Assembly (NCBI GenBank): GCA_945910005.1
Contig: OX246746.1
Coordinates: forward strand, 19,808,616 to 19,872,615
Reading direction: 5' to 3'
DNA: 64,000 nucleotides
Source: Isoperla grammatica
Lineage: Eukaryota > Arthropoda > Insecta > Plecoptera > Perlodidae
Shown here in pieces: positions 23,801-28,739 of the stretch (position 1 is its first letter; every line of letters starts with the position of its first letter). The notes under the pieces were generated by a model that did no database searches, was not told the origin of the DNA, and saw only the letters and a list, made by a program, of their open reading frames with translations. A program made the position numbers and the translations under genes.

Positions 23801-25661
23801 TAGTTTCTTACGCACATTATATATAAGCAAGTATCTGAGTGGCTGAGTGACTGACTGACTCATCAACACCCAGCTCAAACCGTTTAATCAAAGATTAGGC
23901 TTTGGTTTAATGTAGGAACAAGAAATTTTAAATGTACGTAGCTCTTATAACAAGATTACCCACTAAGTAAGGATTTTTGCACATTCTGTCCCTAAAAGGG
24001 TGAAAAAGGGGTTGAAGTTGTGTTTTTAGAATATATATATCCCAACAACCGAAGATATTATAGACGTGAAATGTACTTGGATTTTCCATAAAAAAACGCA
24101 AAGACGTATTTTACCGTTTTCCGAAAATCTAATTGATAGGGGTGAAAACAAGGGGTTAATTTTTTGTATTACGATACCTATGGCTCAAAAACCAAAGGTG
24201 GAAGATGTTTCTAACGTCAAAATTGATATTTAGATTTCTCTTTACCAAATACGAAACACATGTTTTTATGTAGGTTATTGAAATTTTCAATGTCTCCCCT
24301 TATAAAAGTCTCTAGGCACCCTTGACCCTGGGAGTTCTTTAGTAGTTGTGAACGGGCTCTTATTTGCGACATCAAATGACTTCTTGCTTCAGATTCTGTG
24401 GCGCCTAGCGTGGTACATGTGACAGCAAATGACTGCTTGCTTCAGATTCTGTGGCGCTTAGCGTGGTATATATGACATGAAATGATGCTTGCTTCATATT
24501 CTGTGTCGCTTAGCGTGGTATATATGACATGAAATGATGCTTGCTTCAGATTCTGTGGCGCTTAGCGTGGTATATATGACATGAAATGATGCTTGCTTCA
24601 GATTCTGTGTCGCTTAGCGTGGTATATATGACATGAAATGATGCTTGCTTCATATTCTGTGTCGCTTAGCGTGGTATATATGACATGAAATGATGCTTGC
24701 TTCAGATTCTGTGGCGCGCAGCGTGGTACATATGACATGAAATGCTGCTTGCTTCAGATTCTATGGCGCTTAGCGTGGTACATGTGACATGAAAGGACTG
24801 CTTGCTTCAGATTCTGTAGCGCTTAGCGTGGTACATGTGACATGAAAGGACTGCTTGCTTCAGATTCTGTAGCGCTTAGCGTGGTACATGTGACATGAAA
24901 GGACTGCTTGCTTCAGATTCTGTAGCGCTTAGCGTGGTACATGTGACATGAAAGGACTGCTTGCTTCAGATTCTGTGGCGCTTAGCGTGGTACATGTGAC
25001 ATGAAATGACTGCTTGCTTCAGATTCTGTGGCGCTTAGCGTGGTACATCTGACATGAAATGATGCTTGCTTCAGATTCTGTGGCGCTTAGCGTGGTACAT
25101 ATTACATGAAATGATGCTTGCTTCAGATTCTGTGGCGCTTAGCGTGGTACATATTACATGAAATGATGCTTGCTTCAGATTCTGTGGCGCTTAGCGTGGT
25201 ACATATGACATCAAATGATGCTTGCTTCAGATTCTGTGGCGCTTATAGTGGTACATGTGCCAGCAAATGATGCTTGCTTCAGATTCTGTGGCGCTTATAG
25301 TGGTACATTTGACAGCAAATGCCTGCTTGCTTCAGATTCTGTGGCGCTTAGCGTGGTACATGACATGAAATGATGCTTGCTTTAGATTCTGTGGCGCTTA
25401 GCGTGGTACTGGTACATATGACATGAAATGATGCTTGCTTCAGATTCTGTGGCGCTTAGCGTGGTACATCTGAGCCCTCTCGGCTCCCAGCTGAGCTTCA
25501 ACAACCTCACACGCATAGAGAACGTAGCAGACTGGGAGGCGATAGCCAAGAAGTACCGCTCTCTAATGGGAGAGCAGGATGAGAAGCAAAGCGACAACCC
25601 TCCTCCACCTGACGACGTCTCCTCCGTCACAGAGTCAAACAACAACAACTCAACGTCGTAA
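2737..25661 (+). CDS. nompC: nompC / TRPN1 mechanotransduction channel, 3' portion (15 exons in window)
   Basis: Joined exons are 2737-2842, 4713-4909, 7456-7554, 7798-7891, 9569-9777, 11374-12456, 13509-13653, 13936-14135, 15126-15323, 16675-16881, 17584-18613, 19109-19282, 22806-23159, 23605-23730, 25444-25661. All use GT/AG borders, phases match at every junction, and the total is 4,440 nt with one terminal TAA. The product has 24 ankyrin repeats, a linker, a pre-S1 elbow, S1-S6, a pore loop, a TRP domain and a conserved C-tail. NompC family members have 29 repeats, so about five repeats and the N-terminus are upstream of the window. In flies the protein is a tetrameric, membrane-embedded cation channel gated through its ankyrin spring tethered to microtubules, and it serves touch, proprioception and hearing. 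Assignment rests on block-by-block resemblance to the fly protein from memory; no alignment was run. Confidence 0.95.
3451..3878. mobile_element. hAT-like non-autonomous element with 8-bp target duplication
   Basis: Imperfect terminal inverted repeats start TAGGAATGTCAA on both ends. The element is flanked by a perfect direct repeat GTAATTAG at 3443-3450 and 3879-3886. The interior is rich in ATCGAT and TATCGCGATA words and has a poly-C tract near 3681. No transposase is seen. Confidence 0.82.
3976..4410. mobile_element. TTAA-flanked inverted-repeat element (piggyBac-like MITE)
   Basis: The terminal inverted repeats are CCATCCACATTGAAAATTA at the left and its mirror, with CTCATCC, at the right. 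TTAA directly abuts both ends (3972-3975 and 4411-4414), as expected for piggyBac-type insertion. It is 435 bp with no coding capacity. It lies 93 bp downstream of the hAT-like element. Confidence 0.72.
4713..4909 (+). CDS. nompC: nompC exon: ankyrin repeats 2-3
   Basis: Acceptor CCCTCAG before 4713, donor GTATAA at 4910. It completes an Asp codon with the phase-1 G of the previous exon and reads DRTPMHLAAENGHA, then FKASIFERTKDGSTLMHIAS, ending at HMPNK in phase 0. Both ankyrin helices with the TPMH/TLMH signature are intact. Confidence 0.95.
4990..5185 (-). mobile_element. 5S-derived SINE, copy 3 (head missing)
   Basis: It shares the body of the other two copies (CACGTAGCCTACTCCT, AAGTACCAAGGGGAC, GAAAGGACGGTGTAACTTT) but stops at GCCGAGCAGTTG, before the 5S-like head. 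It then runs straight into the 20-bp minisatellite. The truncation is therefore at the promoter end. Confidence 0.7.
5186..5802. repeat. 20-bp minisatellite (GTGCGTGAGAGACAGAGACA)
   Basis: About 30 tandem units with variants (GAGACAAAGATA, GAGACGATGCGTGTGACA) arranged in recurring blocks. Open frames across it, giving Ser/His/Leu-rich peptides, are repeat artefacts. It lies between a truncated SINE and a hAT-like element. Confidence 0.93.
6304..6655 (+). pseudogene. hAT transposase 5' remnant
   Basis: Read with frame changes, the segment starts MDRKRK, meets an early stop, continues with a Lys/Ser-rich stretch (AKKKGSSDRRSF), then an acidic run and LNTRDKYCPLVYSGRAGQDG. This pattern, a basic start and acidic linker before the zinc-finger region, is familiar from hAT/ZMYM-type transposases. 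The assignment is tentative: no catalytic region is present, and the call leans on its position inside an element with hAT ends. Confidence 0.4.
7060..7215 (+). mobile_element. possible tRNA-like repeat fragment inside the hAT-like element
   Basis: The stretch ACGCGCTAGACTCTGGTTCA followed by GCTGGTTCAATACCC has the spacing of a tRNA-like region with a B-box (GGTTCAATACC). The stem pairing needed for a functional tRNA is not evident, so a SINE relic is more likely than a tRNA gene. Confidence 0.3.
7456..7554 (+). CDS. nompC: nompC exon: ankyrin repeat 4
   Basis: Acceptor GTACAG before 7456 and a consensus donor GTAAGT at 7555. The 33 codons form exactly one ankyrin repeat, beginning GGARSIHTAARYGHVG and ending KVDVTTN, phase 0 to 0. 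The acceptor lies only 44 bp after the right end of a 1.6-kb hAT-like insertion. Confidence 0.94.
7798..7891 (+). CDS. nompC: nompC exon: ankyrin repeat 5
   Basis: This short exon was found by homology and phase. Acceptor TTCTTCAG before 7798 with a pyrimidine tract, donor GTATGT at 7892. It reads DNYTALHIAVEAAKPAVVE and ends EVHVR plus one base (phase 1), matching the fly repeat nearly residue for residue. Confidence 0.94.
8018..8255. repeat. 238-bp near-perfect palindrome
   Basis: The left arm (TGTAATAAAAACACTGTAGG ... CATCATCAGGCA) is mirrored by the right arm up to its complement at 8255. Arms are about 105 bp around a short loop containing ACGACTCGACGACTC. A transcript of this intron would fold into a long hairpin. 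No target duplication is obvious. Confidence 0.88.
8301..8555 (+). mobile_element. tRNA-derived SINE, copy A
   Basis: The head GTGGCTCAGCGGTAAGACGC is an A-box. A B-box-like GCTTCGATTCCGG follows about 40 bp later, then a shared body (GGTTTTCCTCAGTCGTAAAG) and an ATTATTATT tail. The same family occurs at 34769-34873, 34874-35157, 53261-53487, 56941-57100 and 58670-58950. Confidence 0.85.
8560..9568 (+). other. nompC intron segment without recognised elements
   Basis: AT-rich sequence between SINE A and the exon at 9569. A run of CCACTT/CCACCC words near 9113-9190 is the only local structure noticed. Confidence 0.5.
9569..9777 (+). CDS. nompC: nompC exon: ankyrin repeats 6-7
   Basis: Acceptor TTTGCAG before 9569, donor GTTAGT at 9778. 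It reads GGKLRETPLHIAARVKDGD, then DDGQTPVHVAAKHGN, ending DPLFKTK in phase 0. The RETPLH and QTPVH loop motifs are intact. Confidence 0.95.
9778..10644 (+). other. nompC intron, left part
   Basis: AT-rich sequence with no recognised element. Short open frames on both strands at 9928-10397 show no domain and no splice context. Confidence 0.5.
10645..11021. mobile_element. hAT-like MITE with perfect 8-bp target duplication
   Basis: The left end CAGGGGTGTAGTCG pairs with the right end CGACTACAGCCCTG. Perfect flanking GTTGTGTG occurs at 10637-10644 and 11022-11029. The interior has a ~20-bp poly-G tract near 10688 and GCCCAGGC repeats near the right end. No coding sequence. Confidence 0.9.
11374..12456 (+). 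CDS. nompC: nompC exon: ankyrin repeats 8-17 (large exon)
   Basis: Acceptor CTTATAG before 11374, donor GTACGA at 12457, 361 codons, phase 0 to 0. It encodes about ten consecutive ankyrin repeats, from VGETPLHMACRGC to ATPLQLAAEGGHAEVV, ending SCTDENR. Two repeats are longer than 33 residues (around 11440-11650, with acidic insertions), as in the fly protein. Segments such as RVGRTALHLAAMNGFTHL are almost invariant against flies. Confidence 0.97.
12457..13508 (+). other. nompC intron with a possible hAT end
   Basis: Mostly AT-rich unique-looking sequence. At 13000-13033 a poly-C run followed by TGTATACGCCACTG looks like the minus-strand start of a CAGTGGCGTA-type hAT element, but no partner end or duplication was found. 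The open frame at 13208-13486 has no recognisable domain. Confidence 0.45.
13509..13653 (+). CDS. nompC: nompC exon: ankyrin repeat 18 and part of 19
   Basis: Acceptor GGTTCCAG before 13509, donor GTATAT at 13654, phase 0 to 1. It reads AGFTAVHLAAQHGHG, then KLGLTALHVAAFFGQA. The next exon supplies the rest of repeat 19. Confidence 0.94.
13665..13755. repeat. AAATAAAT microsatellite
   Basis: Imperfect AAATAAATA-type repeat just inside the intron, 10 bp after the donor at 13654. Confidence 0.8.
13936..14135 (+). CDS. nompC: nompC exon: ankyrin repeats 19 (end) and 20
   Basis: Acceptor GTCTTAG before 13936, donor GTAAGA at 14136, phase 1 to 0. It reads DTVRELLTHVPGTVKSD, a short insertion, then EAGMTPLHLAAYSGNENVV, ending AATTEN. 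The insertion between the two repeats is also present in the fly protein. Confidence 0.95.
14136..15125 (+). other. nompC intron, nothing recognised
   Basis: AT-rich (TATA, AATAAA-rich near 15030-15060). No SINE, inverted-repeat element or exon-like sequence was seen. Confidence 0.55.
15126..15323 (+). CDS. nompC: nompC exon: ankyrin repeats 21-22
   Basis: Acceptor CATCCAG before 15126, donor GTACAC at 15324, 66 codons, phase 0 to 0. It reads GYNSLHLACFGGHITVVG, then KTGLHIAATHGHYQMVE, ending EINATDK. A decayed partial copy of this exon sits about 480 bp downstream at 15801-15851. Confidence 0.95.
15415..15762 (-). mobile_element. 5S rRNA-derived SINE, copy 2 (most complete)
   Basis: The minus strand reads a 5S-like head with AAGTTAAGCAGCCTCGGGCT and GGATGGGTGACCAC, matching the 5S internal control region, followed by the shared body and a CATCATTCATC-rich tail. 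The 5' end is near 15762. All three copies lie in nompC introns and all point opposite to the gene. Confidence 0.82.
15801..15851 (+). pseudogene. decayed partial duplicate of nompC exon 15126-15323
   Basis: GCTCCACATCGCGGCCATAC onward matches the exon stretch GCTCCACATAGCGGCCACAC, through CACTAT, GATGGT and CTACTA. I count about 43 of 51 positions as identical, with one base missing after CACTAT. It would read LHIAAIH before losing frame. No splice sites flank it. It sits 39 bp past the 5' end of the 5S-derived SINE. Confidence 0.7.
16468..16603. repeat. inverted repeat, MITE-like
   Basis: CGATTCTGTATGAGCGACGA at the left is mirrored by TCGTCGCCCATACAGAATCG at the right, arms about 30 bp with an ~75-bp spacer. 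Flanking duplication is not clear. It ends about 70 bp before the exon at 16675. Confidence 0.6.
16675..16881 (+). CDS. nompC: nompC exon: ankyrin repeats 23-24
   Basis: Acceptor TGTTGCAG before 16675, donor GTAAGA at 16882, 69 codons, phase 0 to 0. It reads NGWTPLHYAARAGVYDVV, then NYGSAPIWFAASEGHNDV, ending YSLLEDRR. The last repeat has the family's atypical IWFAASEGHN in place of LHxAA. Confidence 0.95.
17030..17250 (+). repeat. dispersed repeat, copy 1 (pair with 55190)
   Basis: The segment around CGCAAAGAGGGCTCTCGTGC, followed by CCTTTATTCATCTCACGTG and CTACTTTCTCAC, recurs at 55190-55350 in the same orientation. A TE family is likely but no ends were identified. Confidence 0.7.
17584..18613 (+). 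CDS. nompC: nompC exon: linker, pre-S1 elbow, S1-S5
   Basis: Acceptor GTTCACAG before 17584, donor GTAAGA at 18614; 343 codons plus one base. Positions within the exon: linker helices 1-120 (with VLVSPAPVDTAAKL and QKEVIAHTVVQRYLQELW), pre-S1 elbow about 125-148 (FCPPVWIGF), S1 about 157-180, S2 about 196-212, S3 about 222-244, S4 about 258-278 (QILDFLSFHHLFGP), S5 about 293-317. Codon choice turns markedly AT-rich from about 18357 onward although the protein stays conserved. Confidence 0.96.
19109..19282 (+). CDS. nompC: nompC exon: candidate 58-codon pore-turret insert between S5 and pore helix
   Basis: Acceptor TATTTGATTAG before 19109 and donor CAG/GTACCC at 19283 enclose 174 nt with phase 1 on both sides, so including or skipping it keeps the frame. 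The frame is open throughout and reads DVDNNTDWFNEAMVPIPYR, then YIPKGILDLAGFDFSNSN, then an acidic stretch ending EPDDTA. It would extend the outer turret just before MEAFELLFFAVFG. The fly protein as I remember it lacks this segment, so it could be lineage-specific, a cassette exon or (less likely) a chance open frame. The sequence looks coding: balanced composition, no repeats. Confidence 0.7.
19356..19513. repeat. 158-bp hairpin next to the turret exon
   Basis: Left arm (GGTCAAATCTATAG ... GCCTCGCCCAACCACCA) and right arm (TGGTGGTTGGGCGAGGC ... CATTTGACC) pair over about 70 bp with a short loop at the AGCCGTTCTGTGAG region. It begins 74 bp downstream of the donor of the 58-codon exon, so the pre-mRNA could form a strong stem there. 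Confidence 0.88.
19535..19835. mobile_element. foldback-like element, locus 1
   Basis: Two long arms mirror each other. The left arm has ACAACTCCCACATTTTGCAG, then CCCGAAGGTAGCCGAGCAGT, then TATTCGTTATA. The right arm repeats these in reverse complement, ending in GTGGGAGTTGTTC. The outer parts carry the ACTCCCACA motif, which in two other loci is expanded into tandem arrays. The centre is AT-rich. Confidence 0.75.
20142..20690. mobile_element. candidate inverted-repeat element
   Basis: AAGGGTGCACATTGGCGGTC at the left pairs imperfectly with AAGACCGCCATGTGCAGCCTT at the right. No target duplication was found, so the ends may be inexact. Confidence 0.45.
21180..21830. mobile_element. TTAA-flanked element (piggyBac-like MITE), 651 bp
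   Basis: GGGTTCTCACCCGCTA at the left is matched by TAGCGGGTGAGAACCC at the right, and TTAA abuts both ends (21176-21179 and 21831-21834). No transposase is evident; the open frames at 21354-21786 show no domain. Confidence 0.78.
21840..22805 (+). other. nompC intron, right part
   Basis: AT-rich sequence with a poly-G tract near 22506-22520. A pyrimidine-containing run leads into the acceptor at 22805. Nothing else is recognised. Confidence 0.5.
22806..23159 (+). CDS. nompC: nompC exon: pore helix, selectivity filter, S6, TRP domain
   Basis: Acceptor GTTTCAG before 22806, donor GTAATT at 23160, phase 1 to 1. It reads VMISPMEAFELLFFAVFG, the filter region MTT, then a loop and S6 (VFMIYMLVSVVVLINLLIAM), then MSDTYQRIQAQSDIEWKYG with the TRP-box Trp, and NMHRTTTTPSPLNLVTSW. 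The filter-adjacent residue is Met (FGMTT) where I recall Gln in the fly (FGQTT). Confidence 0.96.
23160..23604 (+). other. nompC intron, nothing recognised
   Basis: AT-rich, with a short ATCATTATTAATATCATCATC stretch near 23500. No mobile element seen. Confidence 0.5.
23605..23730 (+). CDS. nompC: nompC exon: basic C-terminal segment
   Basis: This short exon was found by homology. Acceptor GTCCCAGCAG before 23605, donor GTTGGT at 23731, phase 1 to 1. It reads VMARKRPSLVQMMGLQRSR, then SARTKMGAKWLQKVKKG, ending QVAPK. The KRPSLVQMMG and GAKWL blocks are diagnostic of the NompC tail after the TRP domain. It was placed using the AG nearest the exon; the NAGNAG-like CAGCAG could allow a one-codon shift. 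Confidence 0.93.
23731..24380 (+). other. nompC last intron, left part
   Basis: Begins with unique sequence, then a stretch around 23838-24300 that opens with GAGTGACTGACTGACTCATC and AACACCCAGCTCAAACC, which looks transposon-like, although I found no second copy of its body in the window. It leads directly into the acceptor minisatellite. Confidence 0.4.
24381..25473 (+). repeat. 52-53 bp minisatellite made of the nompC last-exon splice acceptor
   Basis: About 21 tandem units. Each has an intronic part (ACATGAAATGATGCTTGCTT plus CAG) followed by the opening of the last exon (ATTCTGTGGCGCTTAGCGTG plus GTACAT). The rightmost unit is the real exon start at 25444. Eighteen of the 20 upstream copies keep an AG at the acceptor position; the third and sixth read CAT instead. 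In the frame imposed by the phase-1 upstream exon, most extra copies give DSVALSVVH then a few residues and TGA. Confidence 0.95.
25444..25661 (+). CDS. nompC: nompC terminal coding exon
   Basis: Acceptor TTGCTTCAG before 25444. Reading from the phase-1 G gives DSVALSVVHLSPLGSQLSF, RIENVADWEAIAKKYRSL, an acidic/Pro-rich stretch and a poly-Asn end before TAA at 25659. The SVAL..VHLSPLGSQ and RIENVADWEAIAKKY blocks are the conserved NompC C-terminus. The first ~30 nt are identical to the repeat unit of the minisatellite that fills the end of the preceding intron. No AATAAA is seen in the first 1.6 kb downstream; an ATTAAA lies at 25935-25940. Confidence 0.95.
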
Positions 25662-27669
25662 AGAATACATATCATGATCTTCCGAAGTCAGACCTCTGAC
25701 TGCACCACTACCAAGTGCGTCAGAGTTTATTTTATAATACAAAGTACAAGAATTGATGATGTCAATCTATCAGCAGTCTTAATTATATTCCAAAGTTCTC
25801 TATATAATTAATCACAATTTTATAATAATATGAAGGTATATGTGTACTACCAAACCAACATGTCACTTAAAAGCATTTTTTACACCAACAACTTTACACA
25901 AAGTGAAGAGAGTAGAATGGCTGGCATTTACTCAATTAAATATTTTACCATGTAATTGTGTGTGTTCCACGATTTATCCCTTAAAGTCCCTTATACTATT
26001 TTTCCTGTACGAAAATATTTATTTTCCATACTTATAGTTACATTATTTGAGGCAAACACAAATTACAAAATATAAATCCATCTAAGAATCGAACCCAGGC
26101 TTTCCACTCGCTACGATGCCGTTTTTACAACAAACAACCGAAATTGAGATACGTCAATTAAAATTACCAGTTTCTCTGAAACTTTGGCGTTTAATTGGGC
26201 CTTATTGTGTTCCAATAGACCACTGGGGCTTATTGTGTGCCAATAGACACTAACGATCCTCGAGAATAACGTAATTGATCTCTAGAAAACCATTTAGAGC
26301 GATCAGCGCAATACATGGATGCTTCTATATAGAATGGATTGGTAGAACATCGATGTATTTCGAATAACAATGATTTGTCACATTATTTTTGAATAAGATC
26401 GATTTTTCATCTGTTATGAAACTATGGAACTACAAAATTAATGAAGAAAAAAATTAGCTGCCTCCCACACAATATATTGATATTATTATTAATTAAAGGT
26501 ATGTTTCCCAGGTATGACACCCATGAAATGAACACCTATCAAGATATCTTTAACAAATTCTTATGTTCCGTCAGAAGTTGACATTATGACGTCAGTTAGA
26601 GACATCTTTAAGACATCATCTTATGATCTACACTGCAGCAGACAGATTAATGTACACTTAGACCTGTATTCTTCTCTGGGTTGATACAATACACTCACGC
26701 CTCATGCCACCATCAATACCACTCATGTCTGTATACACTGCGACAGAAAAATTGTATTTGACTGATAATTTTGTATTTCCATCAGTCGTTTAAAAGTTTA
26801 ACTTTTTTCGGAGGAAAATCCTATCTTTACATATAGCCCAACAATCAGTCCTTACGGGCATATAATTAACCTCCTTGACTTTGAATCACTAACCTTTGAC
26901 CTGTGTTATACAGACAGATAGGCCCACTTTCACAGTTCTCCGCTAATGTAGTAGTGTAGCAAGGTCGATAAAAGTAGTCACATCCTGACTGTGAGGCAGG
27001 TTCAAACTCTCGAATCTGTCGATATATCGTTTCACCGCAACTCTTAGTTCCTCCAGCGCCCCACAGATGGAAGCACACTGAAATGAGTACTGGGATGCCA
27101 TCAAGATCCTTGGTACAGCACCTTGCGACGAGAGAGCAGGACTGTACACAGTGTACATGGACCAATGTAAGTTGTCTTTCACACGATCCGAAAGACATTG
27201 AATCCAAGGTTTGATCATAGGTTAGCAAAAAAATTTGGTTGGCCATTCACACGACAAAGATTATCGGTCCTAGCCAAGGTTTGTTCTCATGATTCCTACT
27301 ATACAGAAACTACAATAAACTAGGAAGGTATGCCTTTGTTGGTAATATAACAGATACGTACATTCTCTTCTGGCTGTTCCCATACATGTAGTATAAATAC
27401 AGGTGTTTTTACCCGGATTCATTCATACATTGTAAGAACGGTTTAAAAAAAAATCTCCATCGTAATTAAATACACAAGTATTGACAATACGTGTAAAGAG
27501 AATGGAAACACAGTTTTCTTGCATTTGTTTACGTGTACGTACCGGTATAAGCACTGACAATGCTGCATTCTAGATAGTAGGCTCTAATCTAATTTAAACA
27601 AAGGGAACTGAACATGGTCACACCATAAGGCTCGCTACAAAGAAGTATGAATGTATGTAAATACTCAGC
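25662..27669. other. nompC 3' UTR and flank
   Basis: The first several hundred bases are presumably 3' UTR, but the cleavage site is not identifiable; ATTAAA at 25935 is the only candidate signal noticed close by. The minus-strand open frame at 26866-27246 (126 codons, Cys-rich) has no recognisable domain and no supporting context. A TCGAACCC word near 26092 hints at a tRNA-like relic. Confidence 0.4.
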
Positions 27670-27953
27670 CAGGGCCGTAACTATAGGGGTTGGTAACCCG
27701 GGTAAAAAATCAGGAGTAGACAATTTTGACTTGTTAATACCACCGTTAATTTCACACCAGTAACAAATGTTATAAAAAAAACATGTCTCAAACTCTTTGA
27801 CAGAGAAAAGATCACATATAACACAATCACACTATAAGAATCAAACATATGTGCGGGGCTGTGTGCCCCGGACCCGCATTGCCGCCCCAGACCCTCCACT
27901 GTACTTTGCCCAATCCTACCCGGGTGATGGTTATACCGTAGTTACGGCCTTTG
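27670..27953. mobile_element. hAT-like MITE
   Basis: AGGGCCGTAACTA at the left is mirrored by TAGTTACGGCCTTTG at the right, and an inner ACCCGGGTA is also mirrored. The flanks ACTCAGCC and ACTAAGCC match at 7 of 8 positions, consistent with an aged 8-bp duplication. Confidence 0.6.
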
Positions 27954-28574
27954 ACTAAGCCAATGCACCATGTTGAAACATGACCCACCTGAACTATCTT
28001 TAATTTATAAACCGTTATAGCTGTTTGGAACATTGAGTCGAATTGTTTTGCATAACTATGTCTTACACAGTACACAGTGATACCTTCTCGTCAACAGAAT
28101 CATTTTAAATTTATAATTTATTACATCATGGATGGATCAGTTGGGTCTATTTTTATTAATCACCACTGATTTACCTGATTAACAGAATTTCGAGTCATCA
28201 CATATATCGTACTTCAATTCGAAGCTAAACTAGAACAGTGTTTGGAGTTTTAGCTCGTATTTAAAACAATAAAAATAAAAATTCTGATGTTGTTGGGAAT
28301 GAGTGCTTTGGAAAATGGAACACAATTATTATTATTGTTTTTAATTGTAATAAATCCAGACAATTTGAGATATAAATTACATTGTATGATTGCAAATGTA
28401 ATGCAATGTGTTTGCGCCTTCTGGAAAAACCGAACAAAAATTAATTTATTATTGTCCTCAAGTCAAAGTATTGAATACGGTTTAGGGCCAGATTACGGTT
28501 CGAGGTTCTTAGCTCAACCATTCGTTTCTCAGAACTATACGGCGATCGACTAATGTTCAACAAACTCGGTGCGC

Positions 28575-28735
28575 TTTCGTAAACATGGCAACATTGTATT
28601 AGATGACTAGGATGATGATTTATGTATTGTTAGGTAAAAATTGCAACATTGTATTAGATGACCCTACGATGATGATTAATTGTATTTCTATAGGTAAACA
28701 TGGCAACATTGTATTATAGATGAATACGACGATGG
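28575..28735. repeat. three-copy tandem repeat (~60 bp)
   Basis: Three diverged units contain GGCAACATTGTATTAGATGA (the middle one with a changed start) followed by a GATGATGATT-like block. Confidence 0.75.
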
Positions 28736-28739
28736 TGAA

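Noticed and set aside
24381..25473. Tandem duplicated full exons
   Set aside because: Each unit carries only the first ~30 nt of the exon and no donor, so these are decoy acceptors, not complete alternative exons.
26866..27246. 126-codon minus-strand frame
   Set aside because: No recognisable domain, no splice or promoter context, and an overlapping frame of similar length; treated as chance.
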